Below the pieces are notes generated by a model. That model saw only the letters and a list, made by a program, of their open reading frames with translations, made no database searches and had not been told where the DNA came from. A program made the position numbers and the translations under genes. Positions 32,447-44,269 of a DNA stretch of 64,000 nt are shown one piece after another (the first letter of the stretch is position 1; each line of letters opens with the position of its first letter). Source of the DNA: Hemileia vastatrix (taxonomy: Eukaryota; Basidiomycota; Pucciniomycetes; Pucciniales; Zaghouaniaceae); contig JASXTE010000003.1 in the NCBI GenBank assembly GCA_030280995.1, forward strand, positions 62,001-126,000. Direction: 5' to 3'.

Positions 32447-33099
32447 ATCTTCAAATCTTGATTAATCTTCTGAATCACATCTTCTAAAATTGTGCAGTTT
32501 ATCCTCATGCTGGAGCCCAAAAATAGATCTTGATGATCTTCTCTCTTCAAAACTTTCTGCAGTTTAACCTCATGCTGGAGGCCCAAAAATAGATCTTGAT
32601 GATCTTCACAAAAATATTTTGCATCTTCTTTCTTCATTATCTTCAGATTTTTTTCTTGATTTTCATGAATTATCTTGAAATTTTTATATTCGTTTCTTGA
32701 GTTTTCTTCTGACCTACAAAAATAACCAGGGGTTTTCCAAATGCTCACAGGTGTGGCCCAGGTAATGTTTTTGAAAAGTGTAGAAGCAACCCTAGCGGTG
32801 CACAATTGGGAGGACTTACTTTTAGACCCCAATCTCACCGCCCCAAAACTTTTCCGCATATCTTTCAATAAAGATATATAACCAATCTTCTTCTTTGAAC
32901 TTGAATTAAAAATAATTAAGAATCTTGAGAGAGAACAGAGACTTGATAAAAAACTTGATGAATACTTGCAAAGAAGAGAAACATTAAAAAGAGAAAGTTG
33001 AAAATCCACTTGGTATATCTCCAAGGGAGCTGACCTACTACAACCTGGGATTCCCTCATCTTGGGGAGAGGTTGTAGCACTAGGGTGATCAGCCCTCAT
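32389..33099 (-). CDS. ORF2 of element B: linker ORF
   Basis: 236 codons starting in a TAATG overlap with the gag-protease stop, as in A. It contains the first copy of the duplicated RKSFGAVRLGSKSKSSQ block and the repeated DLFLGLQHEVKL unit. It runs 23 codons longer than in A because A's terminal TAA reads CAA here. No recognised domain. It overlaps pol in the -1 phase. Confidence 0.58.
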   Translation of the reverse strand: MRADHPSATTSPQDEGIPGCSRSAPLEIYQVDFQLSLFNVSLLCKYSSSFLSSLCSLSRFLIIFNSSSKKKIGYISLLKDMRKSFGAVRLGSKSKSSQLCTARVASTLFKNITWATPVSIWKTPGYFCRSEENSRNEYKNFKIIHENQEKNLKIMKKEDAKYFCEDHQDLFLGLQHEVKLQKVLKREDHQDLFLGSSMRINCTILEDVIQKINQDLKIWKLEVRMKMWNCRKVLEW

Positions 33100-35426
33100 T
33101 ACTCTAAAAAAGACAGACTCTCAATAGAGCCTGAACCACACTCCAAAAAACCAGAGGCAGCACCCACTTCCTTCCTTCTCCTGCAGCAGTCCATGCACTG
33201 GCACATTGAAGATAAACCAGGCCTAGTCTCCCAACCATCCTCTCCAGGGGATGATAACCTCATGTGAAGCCTCCTTTTGTCTTCACCAGTCAACTCCAAA
33301 CTGATTCCCAAATCAAATTGATAACCTATTTTTGCCTGAAAATCCATCAAGAATGGCCCACCCAAAACTGCTTTTACATTACCTTTAGCAATGTAAAAAT
33401 GAACTTTCCCTGAGGCTCCTCCAACATCTAACTTCACAAACTCTGAAGTTCCAACCAATTCAGTGACATGGCCACCGATCCCTCTCAAATTCCCACCAAT
33501 ACCAGTTTTGATAGGGAGGCCCATATGAGTTGCCTCAAACAAAGAAATCAGGTTTATCTGAGAACCTGAATCCACCAATGCCCTTGCCTCCCTGCCATTC
33601 AGAGTGACATTGACATATCCCAGAGGAGCATAAAAATGAGTTTCCAACCCCTCACCAAACTTTTCAGCAGAATAATAAATGTATTCTACCTCACCAGAAG
33701 AAACTACTCTCCTGGTCAACAACTTTTTCTGCCTATCAGCCAACCCTGGACTGATAGCATACAATTCCCCATAAGATAAGGAAACCTCTACTGGCCTCTC
33801 AAAGTGAGCTCTTTGCTTCACCACCTTGGTCCTAAAAGCTTCTTTAGGACCAGCACCACCAACAGATTTACCATTAGCAGGAACCAAACCAGATCCCTCA
33901 CCAGAACCTCTGACTCCAACAGGCTTTGGCAATGAAGCCAAAGGGACATCCTCCTCAGAGTCAGAATCCACCTCCATTGGCATTGGATCACCATTCATAT
34001 CCAATGCGCCAAACCTAGGGAGGCCCATATCAGCCATACCCTTCTGCATCTTGTACAGCTCTTCTTTGCTGTACCTCTTCCTAGCTGCACTCAGCTTAAG
34101 ATCCACCTTTGAAGCATTTGGCTTTGGTTGGGCCTGAGAACTTCTCTTAGGCCTTCCCACCTTCCCTGCTTCCACATCATAAACACCAGCCAAGCATTCA
34201 CCACTTGACTGTCCACCACAAGAATACAACTCCAAACCACCAAAGGAAGTAGAAAAAGAGACCTTATTGACCTCCTTCCCCTTTCCCTTGATGTCCTCAT
34301 CTACCTTAACAGAAGACTTCCTCTGATAAGGAATCTCCTCAAACCTTGGCCTCCTTTGATTGAGACCACTCCTTCTCCTGAACAAATCCACAGGAGCCTG
34401 CCACTCACTGGGCTTCACAAAAGAACCATCAGGGAACTTAAAAACCCTGCCATCAAACTCCACTTTTCCTTCAGACACATCTCTGTTCAATGCCCAACAA
34501 TCATTGGACCTGTGCCCCCTCCTACTGCAATAAGAGAAAACCCAAGGATCACTCCTACCAGCCCTCCTTTCAAAATCTCTAGGCTGAGAAGGTGCCTTAT
34601 TAACCTTCTTGGCATCCTGAACAAAAATGTGCAGCTGCTTTGTAAGATCAGCCAACTGCTCCACCATTGGGTCCCTCTCCTGTTTGGGAACCTGCACCAA
34701 ATTTTTCTCCTCCTTCTTTTACCTAACTTCCTCTTCAGCCAAAGCCTCACTGTCTTTGCTGACATACTTGGCACACCCCTCCTGATAGGTGTCCACAGCC
34801 AATAACTTCAAATGAGCCTCAACAGCCTCCTTCACCTTATCCAAGGCAGGAAACTTCTGGTCCCCATTAGAAAGAGTCTTCATCAATTCCTTTCTTGACA
34901 ACTCCTTCAACACATCCATCCTGACATCTCTAGCCAGGGAAGACCAAAAAATATCTTTGGCAGCATTTTCATGTGCCAGCTCCTCCACTTCCACCAAATA
35001 TTCCACCACAGGATCAAACTGTAGCAGAAACTTCCTGTAACTATGTAAGTTACCAACACCCTCATAAGATTGCCATTCACTGACAACCTTTTTCAGATCC
35101 ACCATAGTAAACCTGACACCCCATCTATCCACCATCTCCCTACACAGTAGCTTCCAATCCCTCTACTTGTAGCCAGACATGGCCACAATCTCCTTCTCCA
35201 CTTACCTATCACCAATGAAGAAGATAATCTGCTTCACCATGTCCAGATAGGAAGCACCATCCACTCCAGCAGCAGTTTCATACTTCTCTAGAAACCACTT
35301 GACATCCTCCCCATTAAACTTGGTACCATTCCAAGTTTTAATCCTCACACACTCCCTAACCATCACAGAAGGAGGACCATCCCCCCCACTGACAGTCACC
35401 ACATGAATAGAGGAACTAGAAGCCAT
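33099..35426 (-). pseudogene. Gag-protease ORF of element B, three in-frame stops
   Basis: Begins at ATG 35426 (MASSSSIHVVTVS). Stops lie at 35202-35204 (TAA, Ser in A), 35163-35165 (TAG, Lys in A) and 34719-34721 (TAA, Glu in A). The zinc knuckle is damaged: the first cysteine is Phe (FSYCSRRGHRSNDC). The protease box ALVDSGSQINLIS is intact. A stretch of about 16 residues before VSLSYGELYAIS in A is missing here. At the two positions where A has stops, B has Trp and Gly. Confidence 0.83.
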
Positions 35427-35497
35427 TCTTCCAGTCCAAAACACGAAAAAGAGCCAATCAAAGAAAACAGAGATTCCAAAGAACTAGCAAGTTCCAC

Positions 35498-35514
35498 CCC
35501 ACGTTGGGCGCCAG
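35498..35514 (-). other. Primer binding site, tRNA-Lys(CUU) type (element B)
   Basis: On the element's strand TGGCGCCCAACGTGGGG begins 4 nt after the 5' LTR. It is identical to the retroviral Lys1,2 primer site and complements the 3' end of eukaryotic tRNA-Lys(CUU). Confidence 0.88.
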
Positions 35515-35518
35515 AAAT

Positions 35519-36547
35519 GTAGACAATCCTATAGTACTAGCTATAGGCCTTGACCAAGGGAGTTGGAGAAAAACCAGAGAGAAAATCCCCTGTCCCTTTA
35601 GAAAAATAGAGTGAGATTTACTTGCTAAAGTAAGTTGGTTCCTGTTTTGCTAAAGCTCCTTTTCAACACACTTGACTGCTTGATGAGCCAAGAAAGTAGT
35701 CCCCAGATAGACTACCAGACCGAAGAACTAAAATGTAGAACAAAGTCCACACCAGAGACAGCAATAATACTTGCTATAGCTTGCAAGACTATAACAGAGA
35801 AAACAGTTTCCAAATTTAAGTTAAATGAAGAACTCACTTGCAACAAACACAGCCAATTGTGGCCAGAAAACACTGAAAACTGAGTGAGGAACAATGATAT
35901 CACCTCCAGATGGTTGTATGATGATTAAGGTTGCCCCAAACTGTCTTATTCACTATGTACACACAGACCACTAACTAAGAGCCCATGCGCACCCACCAAT
36001 CTGGCGCCTGTATTGCCAAATTGCATAAAAAACCCTCCTGAAGCGCTCCCTAACCTCCTAAAACAGAGGCGGGCGGGCGGCCCGACGGCGGAGATACGTT
36101 TGAAGCCAGAAAACCATCAAAAACCACTAATCTACTTAGAAAAATTAGCTACAACTACTAAAACCTTTAAAACACAGAATTTCACTATAACAACATTGTG
36201 ACATGAAATATAGAGAAAAATTAGCTCTATCCAATGGTACTAAGCACTTAACCCTAAGACTTAAGGTTATCCCATAAAACACGAAAAACAAAATTAAACA
36301 GAAATCTTTTATAAATGAAAAATGAGGAAATGACCCCTTAAAACTTAGTATATGAAAAATGTCTTCAAGACATAAAATATAGAGAAAAACCAGGGCTATC
36401 CAATGATAGTACCCACATACCCGCAGACCCAATATCCACGGAATAAAACCAGAAAAATACCCAATTCCTTAACAGATGTCAATTAAGACATGCACAAACA
36501 GCGCCAAATCACACAACAAAGGCCCCTGCCAATGTTGGAAGACCACA
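35519..36547 (-). repeat. 5' LTR of element B
   Basis: 1,029 bp, shorter than the 1,093-bp family length. One copy of a 42-bp internal tandem duplication (ACACCAGAGACAGCAA unit) and about 20 bp in the GC-rich GAGGCGGGCGGG region are missing. Right target copy ACGG follows at 36548-36551. Confidence 0.88.
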
Positions 36548-36680
36548 ACGGGCGGCCTGATACTATTGCTAGGCTAGTTGCACAGCTCAATAGTTATAAA
36601 CATTTAGTAATCATAAATTATTCCCTTTGTATATACTCAAATCTTCCTCTATTTTTCCAAATATGTTTCTTCAGATTCTC

Positions 36681-37019
36681 TCACATTTCAAAATGTGTGT
36701 CAGAATTGTGAAGCTCCAGGCTGTTCTGAATAAAATTCACTAAGCTGTTTTTCAAAGAAGGATCTTGGTGGTTTGTCAAAAGTTGAAAATGAATGGATTG
36801 TTCATTTAGGTAAGGATCTGATTCTGATTTTGCTTCCACTATCATGTTGTGTAAGATTATACAACAGGTCATTGTCTCCTTCACTTCTTCAATATGCCAT
36901 AAACGACATGGCTGGGTTAGAATGCCCCACCTACTTTGCAACACCCCAAAAGCATGTTCTATGTCCTTTCTAGCACTTTCTTGTAATTTAGAGTAATATT
37001 GGCTTTACTCATCTTGTGG
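36681..37019 (-). pseudogene. C-terminal fragment of a PIF/Harbinger transposase
   Basis: The minus-strand frame carries LQESARKDIEHAFGVLQSRW, LWHIEEVKETMTCCIILHNM and IVEA, the conserved C-terminal part of Harbinger DDE nucleases (ALP1/HARBI1-like). The Glu in ARKDIEHAFG is expected to be the third acidic catalytic residue. The upstream reading hits TAA where related proteins have Lys, and the rest of the gene is lost because LTR C abuts at 37020. It belongs with the Myb gene at 6277-7840; element B (9295-36547) separated the two. The frame ends at 36681. Confidence 0.7.
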
Positions 37020-38111
37020 TGTGGTCTTCCAACATTGGCAGGGGCCTTTGTTGTGTGATTTGGTGTTGTTTGGACAGGTATTAATTTACATCTGTTGAGG
37101 AATTAGGTATTTTTCTGGTTTTATTCCGTGGATATTGGGTCTGAGAGTATGTGGGTACTATCATTGGATAGCCCTGGCTTTTCTCTATATTTTTTGTCTT
37201 GTAGAAATTTTTCATATTCTAAGTTTTAAGGGGTCATTTCCTCATTTTTCATTTATAAAAGATTGCTGTATAATTTGTTTTTCGCATTTTACGGGCTAAC
37301 CTTAAGTCTTAGGGTTAAGTGCTTAGTACCGTTGGATAGAGCTAATTTTTCTCTATAATTCATGTCTCAATGTTGTTATAGTGAAATTCCATGTTTTAAA
37401 GGTTTTAGTAGTGGTAGTTGTTTTTTCCAAGTAGATTGGGTGTTTTTAGTGGTTTTCTGGCTTCAGGGAGGCCGTGCCGCTTCAGGTGGCATCTCTGATG
37501 TCGGGCAGCCCGCCCGCCTCTGTTTTAGAAGGTTGGGGAGCGCTTCTGGAGGGTTTTTTATGCAATTTGGTGGGTACAGGTGCCAAATTGGTGGGTGTGC
37601 ATGGGCTCTTAGATAGTGGTCTGTGTGTACATAGTGAATAAGACAGTTTGGGGCAACCTTAATCATCATACAACCATCCAGAGGTGATATCATTGTTCCT
37701 CACTCAGTTTTCACTGTTTTCTGGCCACAATTGGCTGTGTTTGTTGCAAGTGAGTTCTTCATTTAACTTAACTTTGGCAACTGTTTTCTCTGTTATAGTC
37801 TTGCAAGCTATAGCAAGTATTATTGCTGTCTCTGGTGTGGATTTGCAGCCTACATCAAGTATCTTTGCTGTCTCTGGTGTGGACATTGGTCTACATTTCA
37901 GTTCTTTGGTCTGGTAGTCTGTCTGGTGACTACTTTCTTGGCTCATAAAGCATTCAAGTGTCTTGGAAAAGGGGCTTTTGGTAAACAGGAACCAATTTAC
38001 TGTAGCAGGTAAATCTCACTTATTTTTCTAAAGGGACAGGGGATTTTCTCTCTGGTTTTTCTCCAACTCCCTTGGTCAAGGCCTATAGCTAGTACTATAG
38101 GATTGTCTACA
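37020..38111 (+). repeat. LTR C of the A/B family, mismatched flanks
   Basis: 1,092 bp from TGTGGTCTTCC to GATTGTCTACA, diverged from A and B. The flanks differ (GTGG on the left, ACGT on the right). The left neighbour is Harbinger sequence; the right neighbour is LTR D, broken 25 bp after its start. See the finding on recombination. Confidence 0.85.
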
Positions 38112-39572
38112 ACGTAAACTAGCTTGAATGGTAATTTGTCTAGAAGATTTTAATGGTCCTATATGAATACTGTAGTACAAATCCAATAAGTATTAAAATA
38201 TAACTCAATATAAGGGTCTCAGTAATTTTAATCTCACTAATTATAAATGGGTTACAATCTTATAGTTGGTAAAAAATAGATGTAATATTTCAGATACTTT
38301 TCAAAGACTTTTTAAGTGCTTTTGATATGTATTGCAATTGTATTGGTTATATATTTGATTGTAATAATAAAGAATGTAGAAAACAAGACCAAAAACCCCC
38401 TCTTTTATACACAATAACTCCCCCAATGAACCCCTTGATTTACCAGCTATATACATGATTAATGACGCCTCATTTCAACTAATAGACATTTCCACCAGCA
38501 TAAGAAGTGACCAATAACATAATTAGAATGATATCACCCTCCAAAATCCTGCAGTAATAGGGATAATCCATCAAAAAAAAGAATAAGCAAAAATGAGAGT
38601 ATATACATGTAATACATCAAAATAAAAGACTAAAAGGGAAAACTAAGACTAATTATTACTCCATATTAAAGGGAATTAAGAGTAGAAATTATGGGCCTGA
38701 TCATGACATTATACTATGTGAAATCCCTATTCAAAAATATCCAAAATTGACTGAGAAACCACTTAAAAACCCAAAAAAGGGTGTCAGATGTGGGGTAACT
38801 ACATGCAGTCCTTAGCAGGAGCTTTCACGGGTAAATCATTGACAAATTTAGGCAAATTTAAGCGTGGTAGTGAGTTAAAGCACCAAGCTTGAGGTTATTA
38901 ATTGAATTAGTGCATATAATAAGGGTCAATGCATTTGTAATTAAACTAGGACACTCAATAAGTGCCTGTTGCTTATTTTAGTGTGTTTCCCCACAGTGGG
39001 CATAGAATGTGGGGTAATTATAGTGTGAAAAAGCTAACTTTGGTAGAAATTAAGCTATTCACTAGGGGAAAATGCAGGAAGTATGTGGCCAGTACACAGA
39101 AGCCATTTCTGGCATAAAAAACACCAAATTTGAAAAGTGTTATTTTTATGCATTTGAAGAGCCAGATAAATAGCCCTAATTAAGAAAAATTGATCTTTCA
39201 AAGAGCATTTTTAATATTATTTAATTTATAGCACATATAGTCAACTTTAAGTGATTTAAAACACATTTCTTGTTTTTCACATAAAACAATGAAAACAACA
39301 GCTTTAAGTCTACTTAAAAATTATGTAGCCTTATATATAAGGCTCTTAAGATTACCCTAACATATTCAACTTAATATTAAGTACATAATACTTATAAAAG
39401 GTGGATATATGCATGTATATAAGGTGTTTTAATGGCATATTTTGTATTTTATCATAAATTTACTTATGTATACTATTTGTGTACTCTAATTTGTTGCTCC
39501 CATGTATAGTCCATGTGTTTAACATAACTTATAAGTAATTTTTACTCAGTCCTGGGGATATCCAGGCTGAAA
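38112..39572 (+). repeat. LTR D of the second LTR family, 5' end missing
   Basis: About 1.46 kb, recognisably the same as LTR E (46358-47859) in the opposite orientation. It starts ACGTAAACTAGCTTGAAT, which corresponds to position 26 of E, and ends ACTCAGTCC...GGCTGAAA. T-rich DNA with TGGTCTCTAATC follows after 2 nt, which could be a primer site, so D may once have been a 5' LTR. Confidence 0.7.
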
Positions 39573-40680
39573 TTTGGTCTCTAATCATTTTTAAATTTTG
39601 GAGGGAGCCCACCCAGTGATCATTTCTATTTTTGTTATTATGTTTTCAAATTTTACAAAAATCATTTATGTTTATTTTCAATTTTTTTTCTTGTGTATCC
39701 CACATCAAGGTGCACCTGGATGTGGGTATGATGTCAGGGGTACAGCTTTTCAAATGGCTGGGGGGGCATCTTTTAAATATATTTAATTTTAATTTTTAAA
39801 TTTTAGGACATCTTTATAAAATAAAAATAAATAAAAATAAAAAATAAAAATAAAAAAAACAAAAAACAAAACAATAAATGAATAAATAAAAAAATAAAAA
39901 GATTATATTAATATTAATAAATAAATTAATAACAATTAATTTTTAATTTTCATTTTCTTTATAATTTTAATTTTATCTCATTTATATTTTTTTTTATTAT
40001 TTTTCACAGGGAACAGGGTCTAATGGAATTTGATATCTGTTGGATTCTATCTCAAGATATACTGTTAGTCCTCCAAGACTTTACGCTGGCTAATTTTCAA
40101 GAATTTTCCAAGACTTTGGATTTACATTTTTTGGATCTGTTATTCCTCCAATACTTTAAACTGGCTAATTTTCAAGATTTTTTTAAAATTTGGATTTAAA
40201 TTTTTTGGAACTGTTAGTCCTCCAAGACTTTAAACTGGCTAATTTTCAAGAATTATTCAAGACTTTGGAATTACGTTTTTTGGAACTTTTAGTCCTTCAA
40301 GACTTTAAACTGGTTATTGTTCAAGAATTTTTCAAGACTTTTGGGTTTATGTTTTTTGGATCTGTTAGTCCTTCAAGATTTTAAACTGAATACTTATGAA
40401 GAATTTTGAATCCTATGGGATCTGTTAGTCCATCATGACTTAAAACTGAATATTAAAGAAGAAAATATCAATTATATAGAATCAATTCAATCTTTGGTAC
40501 ACTATGACCTAAAATTGGAAATAAAATATAGGATTTGGTCCTGTAAGACCTTAAACTGGAAAACAAACATAAAAATGTCAATCACTGGTCCCCTATTACC
40601 TTAAACTGGTAAATTAACTTCACTTTGGTCCACCAAGACTATAAACTGGAAATTGATTAAAAGTGTTGGCCGGTTGTCTA
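39573..40680 (+). repeat. Remnant of the A-type 3' non-coding region
   Basis: No gene. 39601-39630 (GAGCCCACCCAGTGATCATT) matches 18297-18316 of element A, and the palindromic CCACATC...GATGTGG block recurs at 39699-39724. From 40064 to 40640 there are about ten CAAGACTTTAAACTGG-type motifs. The order is the same as in A, but the accessory genes are absent. Confidence 0.65.
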
Positions 40681-40720
40681 GAAGAAGGAGAAGAAGAAGA
40701 AGAAGAAGAAGAAAAGAGGA
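40681..40720 (+). repeat. GAA microsatellite
   Basis: About nine GAA units with interruptions, in a longer purine-rich stretch to about 40760. Confidence 0.8.
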
Positions 40721-41156
40721 AGACGGAGGAAAGGAAAATAAAAGGAAGAGATAATTAGGGAATTAATTTTAAAGAAATAAAACAAAAATATTTTGGAGCT
40801 GTGGATAAGGGACTTGACAATGGTTTTAACGGGGTTAATGATCAGGTAGGCATTTTTTATTCTGCTTAAATATCAACTGTAATTACTAACAGACTTAAAG
40901 CAACCGTAATTGTAATTATAATAATTTTATAAGAATTTTAGTGCTATAAAAATAATAATAAAAGTTATTTAAATTTATATAATAATGTAAAGTGATGGCA
41001 GCTAAAGGGGACTTCCAAGCCCTTTTGATAGGCAAGGAGACATATGAAGCGCCTCAATAATTTATATACAAAATAGTAGTAATGTGAAACAAGAAATCAA
41101 AAGAATTTAATTAAAACATAGAAATTAAGAGAAAAAAATGAAGCAATAAACTATAC
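40721..41156. other. AT-rich spacer, no gene seen
   Basis: No ORF or motif of note; CCAT at 41157-41160 is the left target copy of the next LTR. Confidence 0.5.
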
Positions 41157-41160
41157 CCAT

Positions 41161-41997
41161 TGTAGACAATCCTATAGTACTAGCTATAGGCCTTGACCAA
41201 GGGAGTTGGAGAAAAACCAGAAAGAAAATCCCCTGTCCCTTTAGAAAAATAAATGAGATTGACCTGTTGCAGCAAATTGGAGATCTGTTTGCTAGACCCT
41301 CTAATTAAACACTCTTGACCTCTTTAAAAGTGAAGATAATAGTCCCAGACAGACTGCCAGAAAGAGTTGAAATGAACAGTAATATATTCCAACAAAAAAC
41401 CAGACAATGAGACAGTGAGGAACAGAGAGGCGATGAGTAAAGAGATAAGATCCTTCCCTAAAAATCTTCCCACACACGCATCATACAGCCAGTGCACAGA
41501 CCACCCTGACCAATTCCCCAGCCAAAATCCAGCTTTCCCAGCCTTTTTCATGCAAAAAAGTGCATTTTAGCGCCTCCCCAGTGCCCAGGTGGCCAGGCCG
41601 CTTCTAGGCCCTAAAACACCCATACAACCCATAAAAACCCTAAAAACCCAAAATGAAAAAAAATGAAGGAAAATAAGCTGAGACATAATAAGTGACCCTA
41701 GCTTAAGCCTACATAAGCACCACTAAGCAATAAACATCCGATAAATACCAATAACAACACCATAACTACCCTATAAAACAAGGTAACCACCCATAAGGGA
41801 TACCAAAATGAAGAGAAAAGAAAGGACATTAAGCTGAGACATAATACGTGACCCTAGCTTAAGCCTCCATAAACACTACTAACTACCACCTAAAGATGAA
41901 AAAATCCACTAATAACACCATAACCCCAATAACACCCTACATACCAAATACCTCCAAATATGCACTCCAAAGGCCTACCCAGGTTTGGATCACCACA
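41161..41997 (-). repeat. Solo LTR I, diverged relative of the A/B LTR family
   Basis: 837 bp from TGTAGACAATCC to GGATCACCACA. Flanks are CCAT (41157-41160) and CCGT (41998-42001), a 4-bp duplication with one CpG-type change. The first 100 bp are very close to A/B, the rest is different. An internal direct repeat (AAGCTGAGACATAATA block) occurs near 41673 and 41832. Confidence 0.78.
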
Positions 41998-42001
41998 CCG
42001 T

Positions 42002-43609
42002 GAGTAAGTAAATATTCTTCCCACTATAAATTCCTAAAATAATTAATTAATATAATGAGTAACTAAGTGAGTATGAAACATGAGAACTGTGAGAAAAAAA
42101 ATCCTAAACAGTTATTACAGTAAGATGTAAAGGTTTTAATTAAAACAAATAAAATTATTTGCATGCCAAAATTTATGTAATCAATTTAACACAGTATAAA
42201 GAAAAATTAATTAATTGTTTTAACTCTTTAAGTAATTAAATAAATAGTTTAATTGAAACAAATTATTAATTTAATGATATTACTAATTTAAAGTGAGAAT
42301 TTTAATATCATTTTATTAAATATGTGTTTTAATTTATTTAATAATTTTACTGACACAATTAAGGGTCTAAAAAGTGCCCAATATTTATGGATAATAAAAT
42401 ATGACAAGTTGTATTTAATATATAAATTTTATTAATTAAATTGTAATTACATTATAATTTAAATTTATTATTAAACATATAATATATTTTTATGTAATAA
42501 ATAATTTACTTACTAATAAAATTAATATAATAATTATTTTACCTATTTATCAAATATTTATATAATTTTATTATTCAATAAAATATTTTATTTTAAATAC
42601 ATAAAATACATAATGTTATTCTCTTATATGATTCCAATAAATTATTATAGCAATTAACTGGGCTCCTGAGATAGCCTGGCTGATAAAAAAGTTTGACTAT
42701 CAAGGATATTAGGTGGAAATGTTAATGAAGAGGGATATTCAATTCAGTCATTTTAAATTTATCAATGGTTCATCGGTACTCAAACTGGTACTCACTCATT
42801 TGGACAAATCAGTCATTAATGAAAACAGTGCAAATAACCTTAGGAAATGGATATTTCATTAAATGGAGTTATTTAGGATTAAAGAAAGATGGATATTTCA
42901 AATTTTATTCATAGAGATTGTTAAAATTTAAAGAATAATGTGCTAAGAATGTCTTGATAATTATAATTAATGATATAAAAGTAGGAATGATTTTTAAAGG
43001 ATTGGAAAAGTATTTGATGTTGTAATTCTGAATCATAGAAGAAGGATAGGATTTGGATTCAGTGGGTCTCTTTGGCAGACTATTTTGGTGGAAGCTTGGA
43101 GGTCCTTATGGCAAGAATGAAATCAGAGTATTCAGCTCAGGGGGAAGCCCAATGGGAATTGAATCAAAAGTATTCAGCTCATTAGGGAGGCCCACTCTCT
43201 CATTCTGTGAAAAACAATATAGACTGGTAGAGGAGAGTCTGAAGTAATTCAAACCTTTCTCTTAGTAGTGGAAGCATCACAAGGTAAATACAGTTTATAA
43301 AAGATTATTTCAAATTTTATTGATTAAATGAAGTTTAAAGAAGAATTTATATCAACCAGACAAAATTGATCATCAGCACTAAAAGAATCAAAGTATTTAA
43401 ATTTTAAAAGTAGAAAAGACAACCAAAATAAGAAATCTCTTTGGAATCTTTCAACCACAGTATCAAAAGACTTTTCAATAGTAACCTTCACTTCATAATG
43501 TCTTCATGTTGAAGTGGATGAAGAGAGGATGAATATATGAACAATAAATTATGCAAATTCAAAGAATGAGGGCATTCTGAATTGGAGGGAAAATGAGGAA
43601 ATTCTGCAT
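42002..43609. other. AT-rich stretch without a supported gene
   Basis: Mostly A/T-rich DNA. A 64-codon ORF at 43053-43247 has no recognised motif; its repeated GTATTCAGCTCA...GGGAGGCCCA blocks are near 43123 and 43168. Confidence 0.45.
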
Positions 43610-43619
43610 TGGAGGGAGA
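43610..43619 (+). other. Possible polypurine tract and LTR start of a decayed element
   Basis: TTGGAGGGAGAATGTGGTAG resembles the polypurine tract plus LTR start of A (TTGGAGGGAGGATG). A second, partial copy lies about 40 nt upstream. No matching LTR end was found. Confidence 0.3.
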
Positions 43620-43746
43620 ATGTGGTAGTCTTAAGTTTATTAATAAAGGATTTTTGGAGGATGATTTCTGATATTGGAAATGAAAATATAATTCACCACA
43701 GGAAATCTAGGGGTGAATTTCTAGCAATCCCCTCTGTTGAAATTTA

Positions 43747-44269
43747 GAGTGTCCCTTAATTATGCCAGGTTTATGAATACTTTATAAACATAAGTAAATT
43801 AGAGTTAGATTTACATTTATTCTCAGATTGATTATAGACAGAATATCAACTGATTCCAAATTATGCACAAGTTGATCCTCCAGAACTTGATTTTGGTCCT
43901 CTGTTGAGCACAAATTGAGCTCAAATTGATCTAACCTAAGCTTATGCATATATAACAATTCAGGATACTTGCTCTATTAAATTTGATAATAAAATAAAAT
44001 ATTGATGAATTTATATAAAAAAATTATTATGTAAGATATTAAATTATAAATTTAGGCATCATAGGAGGGCACTTAATAGAACTTAATTATACTATGTGAC
44101 ACCTTAATACTGTATCACGCAGTTTGAAACATTTAAAACAAAATGTGTCATGATGGGCAATGAAATTGCTTGGACAGACACTTTCAAAATTAATACTGAC
44201 CATAATACACAAGTATGAAACCTTGGCACCTATCCAATAAAAGATTTTCCTTCTGATAAATGGATTTTT
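43747..44269. other. AT-rich spacer before the satellite, no gene seen
   Basis: No ORF of note. Several TTGAT-type short repeats near 43870-43960. Confidence 0.4.

Larger units (their letters stand above)
9295..36547 (-). mobile_element. Ty3/gypsy LTR retrotransposon B, interrupted by element A
   Basis: The minus-strand element runs from its 5' LTR (35519-36547) through the primer site, gag-protease, ORF2, RT-RNase H, integrase, antisense accessory region and polypurine tract to its 3' LTR, which is split into 9295-9892 and 22967-23465 by element A. The flanks carry a perfect 4-bp duplication ACGG (9291-9294 and 36548-36551). Subtracting A with its duplication and the solo LTR at 24442-25619 leaves about 13.0 kb, the size of A. 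The coding frames carry several private stops and a 1-nt deletion, but integrase is fully open. B inserted into the Harbinger element. Confidence 0.88.
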
